64,000 nucleotides of DNA from Tolypothrix brevis GSE-NOS-MK-07-07A. Lineage in GTDB: Bacteria; Cyanobacteriota; Cyanobacteriia; Cyanobacteriales; Nostocaceae. Below, in pieces: positions 61,355 to 64,000 of this stretch. Numbering within the stretch: position 1 is the first letter of the stretch; every line of letters begins with the position of its first letter. The stretch is taken from assembly GCA_019358985.1 (NCBI GenBank), contig JAHHIJ010000020.1, positions 1-64,000 on the forward strand, in the 5' to 3' direction. The translations under genes were made by a program, and so were the position numbers. The notes beneath the pieces were generated by a model. The model was not told the DNA's origin. It did no database searches and was given only the letters and a program-made list of their open reading frames with translations.

Positions 61355-62653
61355 CTAGGGGAGAGCCTCATCAGCAATTGCATCTGGCAGTTGCTCATCT
61401 AGTCGCCGTAGAGGTTGATATAGATAGCCAAAAGCGATCGCTATCATAGTCAAAATTCCCACCACAACAAACAACAAAGCAATACCATATCCTCGACCGA
61501 CACCAATAATCTTGCCGATGCTTCCAGCTAATAACCCTGTAGGCGTAAGTAATGGCTCAAAAACTTGATCAGCTAAAGGCCCTGCAATCAGATAAGCAAG
61601 CGGTAGTGATGCCAAAGCAAGCATACTTCGCACGGCAAACACTCGTCCCTGAACAGCAGGTGCAACTTTACTCTGCCAGATGGCTTGGTCACAGCCATTA
61701 ATCATCGACACCCCGAAATAGTAGATGAAAGCAGCTGCAAAGAAGACGGGAACAGAGGGCATAAGCCCCACAAGTAGTATAGAGAGTCCACCTGATAGCG
61801 TAAAACCAAACACACCAAGGATACGGTTCTTGGGGCCGCCCCAAACGCTCATCACCAGACCACCAACCAACATACCGCTTCCACCAATGGACAGCACCGT
61901 ACCCAGTACATTAGCCGCAGCAAAGGCTAATACCAGTGGTGTAACTAATACGCTGACAACTCCGATTAAGAAATTAATGGCAGCAAAGAAAATCAATAAT
62001 CCCAGTAGTCCGGGTCGAGCAGTGATGTATGTCCACCCATAGGTGAACTCCCGCAGCCGCCAACTTTTCTTCACTTCATTCTCTGCGGTAGTTTTCGGCT
62101 TAGGGAATCGGACGAGTAGCAGCGTCACCAGAGAAAAGAGAAAAGTAACGCAGTCGATCAAGATTACGCCCTGAATCTGAATAGTCACAACCAGCACACC
62201 TGCTAACATCGGTGCAAGCAGCCGTGAAGTTGCCTCTGCAAATTGCACCATACCACTGGCACGACCAAGGTGTTGCTTTGGGACAAGCATTGTAGTAGCA
62301 GCAGCATAGGCTGGCCACTGGAAAGCGCTAAAGATCGAACTAACTCCTACAACTAAGTAGATATGCCAGACTTCAAGCCGACCAACCAAGAGCAACAGCA
62401 CAATAGCTAGCGTACTCAGTCCGGCTCCAGCATCGCTAAGTATCATGCAAGTGCGTCGGTTCCAGCGATCTACAAGCACACCAACTAAGGGTGATAACAA
62501 GATGCTTGGCAGTATTGCGAACAAAGAAATCAGGGCAAATTGCGTGACTGACCCGGTATTTCGGTATACCCAGACACCTAAAGCAAATCGAGTCAGCCCA
62601 GAGCCGATAAATGAGACAAGCTGGCCAAACCAGATCAGGATGAAGGTTCGCAT
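61355..62653 (-). CDS. MFS transporter (MefA/DHA3-type efflux)
   Basis: The 432-residue protein has twelve predicted membrane helices. It starts MRTFILIWFGQLVSFIGSGL, with the loop 2-3 motif GVLVDRWNRRTCMILSDAGA that is characteristic of MFS exporters, and WPAYAAATTMLVPKQHLGRA in the central region. Such DHA3/macrolide-efflux-like carriers often sit in natural-product clusters and export the product. It begins 53 bp after the aminotransferase gene and is probably co-transcribed with it. Its TAG stop lies inside a short hairpin (61347-61364). Confidence 0.88.
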   Translation of the reverse strand: MRTFILIWFGQLVSFIGSGLTRFALGVWVYRNTGSVTQFALISLFAILPSILLSPLVGVLVDRWNRRTCMILSDAGAGLSTLAIVLLLLVGRLEVWHIYLVVGVSSIFSAFQWPAYAAATTMLVPKQHLGRASGMVQFAEATSRLLAPMLAGVLVVTIQIQGVILIDCVTFLFSLVTLLLVRFPKPKTTAENEVKKSWRLREFTYGWTYITARPGLLGLLIFFAAINFLIGVVSVLVTPLVLAFAAANVLGTVLSIGGSGMLVGGLVMSVWGGPKNRILGVFGFTLSGGLSILLVGLMPSVPVFFAAAFIYYFGVSMINGCDQAIWQSKVAPAVQGRVFAVRSMLALASLPLAYLIAGPLADQVFEPLLTPTGLLAGSIGKIIGVGRGYGIALLFVVVGILTMIAIAFGYLYQPLRRLDEQLPDAIADEALP

Positions 62654-62706
62654 TCTACGATAGCTAAAGTTTCAGTCATCAGTACGGCCGAGAGAGACAA
62701 AGGAAG

Positions 62707-64000
62707 TTAGGAATAGGAATCTACCAAGAAGCCTCCCTCTTGCATTTCCTCTACGCTATCCTTGATGGCATGAATGATACAGTCAATATCCTCATCGGTA
62801 TGAGCTGTAGATAGAAAACATCCTCCTCGTAAATAGATTCCCTTAGCGAGCAGATGATAGAGTAGCAAGTCGATATTTTCTGAAACAGTAGAATGATTTG
62901 AGGTAGCGTTTCCCAAAAGCACAGGGCCAAAAAACGAGCCAAAATTAGCAACTCCCAAAGGCACTTTATTGGCTTCAAAGTAAGCATTTAGGGTTTCAAC
63001 GAACTGCGAAGTACGTTGGTTCAACTGCTGCTGTAGTCCAGAACCCTGACTTTTGAGATGCTGTAGAACGACCCGTGCTGCTGCCATAGCGAGCGGGTGC
63101 TTGGAGAAGGTACCTGCAACAAACGTCGTTTTCGCTTGAGGGTAGGACTCATCCCCATAATTCCACATACCGCCGTCAACCCCATCCATATAAGTCGCCT
63201 TGCCAGCAACCACACCAATCGGCATTCCGCCACCAATAATCTTTCCATAGGTTGCGAGATCGGCTTCAACACCAAACCATGCCTGCGCTCCTCCTGGATG
63301 AATGCGGAATCCTGTAACCATCTCGTCAAAAATTAATGCTATCCCGGATTCTTGAGTCAATTCCCTCAATTGTTGGAGAAATGCTTGGGGCTGCAACTCA
63401 GGTCGGCGACTTTGTACGGGTTCAACCAGAACCGCTGCTAGTTCGGATGCATAAGCTTTGATTACCTCAAGTGACTCAAAATTACCATAATCCAGTACCA
63501 ACACATCTTCAGCAATATTTGACGATATGCCCCGAGCAAGAGGTACCGCACGCGGATTTTCTGCGCCTTTGTGCGCTATCATCAGCGTGCCATCAGAATG
63601 ACCATGATAAGACCCTGAGAAGAGAGCAATTTTGTAGCGGTTTGTGGCGGAACGTGCTAGTCGTAGCGCTGTCATAACGGCTTCTGTGCCTGAATTAAGA
63701 AAAGTGACCCGCTCCATCCCCGTCAGTTCACTGATTAACAAAGCAACCTCACCAGCAAACTCTGCTTGGGGACTAATCTGTATTCCTTGCTCAAGTTGCG
63801 CTGCCAAAGCTTCTTTAATAAAGGGGGGATTATTACCAAAGAGATTCACTCCAAATCCCCCTAAGTCTATATATTCGTTACCATCAACATCCCACATTCG
63901 GGAGCCTTGTGCTTGCTTGCCAATGATGGGATAGAGTATTTCCTTGATGGACAAACAGAACCCGAATGAAGCTCGGCTATTTGCTAAAACTGGACGGTAG
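62707..64000 (-). CDS. Class-III aminotransferase, C-terminal part; probable AMT domain of a PKS/NRPS enzyme (partial)
   Basis: The reading frame is open to the window edge without a stop. Codons before the TTG at 63954 read NSRASFGFCLSIKE, continuing into LYPIIGKQAQGSRMWDVDGN. The fold is that of glutamate-1-semialdehyde-type aminotransferases: FLNSGTEAVMTALRLAR, YHGHSDGTL, FDEMVTGFRIHPGG and the PLP lysine in ATYGKIIGGGMPIGV. The RASFGF...KE.LYPI..QGSR.WD.DGNEYID start is that of AMT domains in hybrid PKS/NRPS proteins, not of haem-biosynthetic HemL. These domains put a beta-amino group on an acyl chain. The N-terminal part lies beyond the right edge, so a stand-alone enzyme is not excluded. 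Confidence 0.8.
   Translation of the reverse strand, partial: YRPVLANSRASFGFCLSIKEILYPIIGKQAQGSRMWDVDGNEYIDLGGFGVNLFGNNPPFIKEALAAQLEQGIQISPQAEFAGEVALLISELTGMERVTFLNSGTEAVMTALRLARSATNRYKIALFSGSYHGHSDGTLMIAHKGAENPRAVPLARGISSNIAEDVLVLDYGNFESLEVIKAYASELAAVLVEPVQSRRPELQPQAFLQQLRELTQESGIALIFDEMVTGFRIHPGGAQAWFGVEADLATYGKIIGGGMPIGVVAGKATYMDGVDGGMWNYGDESYPQAKTTFVAGTFSKHPLAMAAARVVLQHLKSQGSGLQQQLNQRTSQFVETLNAYFEANKVPLGVANFGSFFGPVLLGNATSNHSTVSENIDLLLYHLLAKGIYLRGGCFLSTAHTDEDIDCIIHAIKDSVEEMQEGGFLVDSYS

Noticed and set aside
61347-61364. Hairpin over the MFS stop codon as a terminator
   Set aside because: The 7-bp stem is perfect, but on the minus strand it is followed by A residues, not U, so it does not look like an intrinsic terminator.
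62707-63954. Assignment as glutamate-1-semialdehyde aminomutase (hemL)
   Set aside because: The sequence upstream of the TTG remains homologous to megasynthase AMT domains and the frame continues off the edge; the linked MFS gene also argues against a haem-synthesis role.

Overview
The window comes from a cyanobacterium, most likely a filamentous one of the Nostocales type. The evidence is the many GCGATCGC (HIP1) sites in and between genes, three SLH-domain outer-membrane porins, a SphS/SphR phosphate system, a phytol-kinase-like gene, the DUF2499/DUF3593 pair, Uma2 nucleases, a cyanobacterial NrtR/NAD operon and a high load of short palindromic intergenic repeats. No rRNA, tRNA or CRISPR array was seen.

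Layout. 0.2-6 kb: three tandem paralogous SLH porins (minus). 6.6-7.2 kb: a Crp/Fnr regulator. 7.6-13 kb: a phosphate cluster on the minus strand, sphR-sphS-phoU followed by a PhoX-type phosphatase. 13.3-15.5 kb: two divergent cell-wall genes (a lysozyme-like protein and a peptidoglycan-binding protein). 15.8-19.4 kb: an ABC ATPase, 5-formyl-THF cyclo-ligase, an orphan sugar ABC permease and a sugar-phosphate transferase. 19.7-25.4 kb: a very long Hsp70-like protein, YidD, a phytol-kinase-like protein and a basic secreted protein. 26.0-31.3 kb: a 53-residue ORF with its own terminator, then the NAD operon pncB-nadD-nrtR-nadE behind a perfect palindrome that overlaps a good promoter. 31.8-38.3 kb: a hybrid histidine kinase and a pair of coiled-coil paralogues. 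39.2-50 kb: mostly conserved housekeeping genes (hisA, DUF3593, DUF2499, csaB, aldo/keto reductase, DUF151 nuclease, ribE, M23 peptidase, birA, pgeF). 50-57 kb: accessory genes (Rpn/DUF2887, GST, ParA-like ATPase overlapping a HEPN gene, pentapeptide membrane protein, a decayed TPR gene, Uma2, RmlD-like). 57.5-64 kb: an animal-type haem peroxidase, an internally deleted IS5-type element, a cupin, an IS4-type remnant, an MFS transporter and the C-terminal part of a class-III aminotransferase that runs off the right edge and resembles the AMT domains of PKS/NRPS enzymes.

A feature running through the whole window is a family of about 28-bp palindromes with fixed arms (GTAGAGACG ... CGTCTCTAC) and interchangeable cores. 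They stand alone, form tandem arrays, and in two NAD genes have become protein-coding (an in-frame insertion in nadE and a new C-terminus in pncB). The most promising leads are the ParA-HEPN pair, the NrtR-type operator, the coding repeats, the deletion-derivative insertion element and the possible natural-product locus at the right edge. All functional calls rest on recognising protein motifs by eye; no database search was run.
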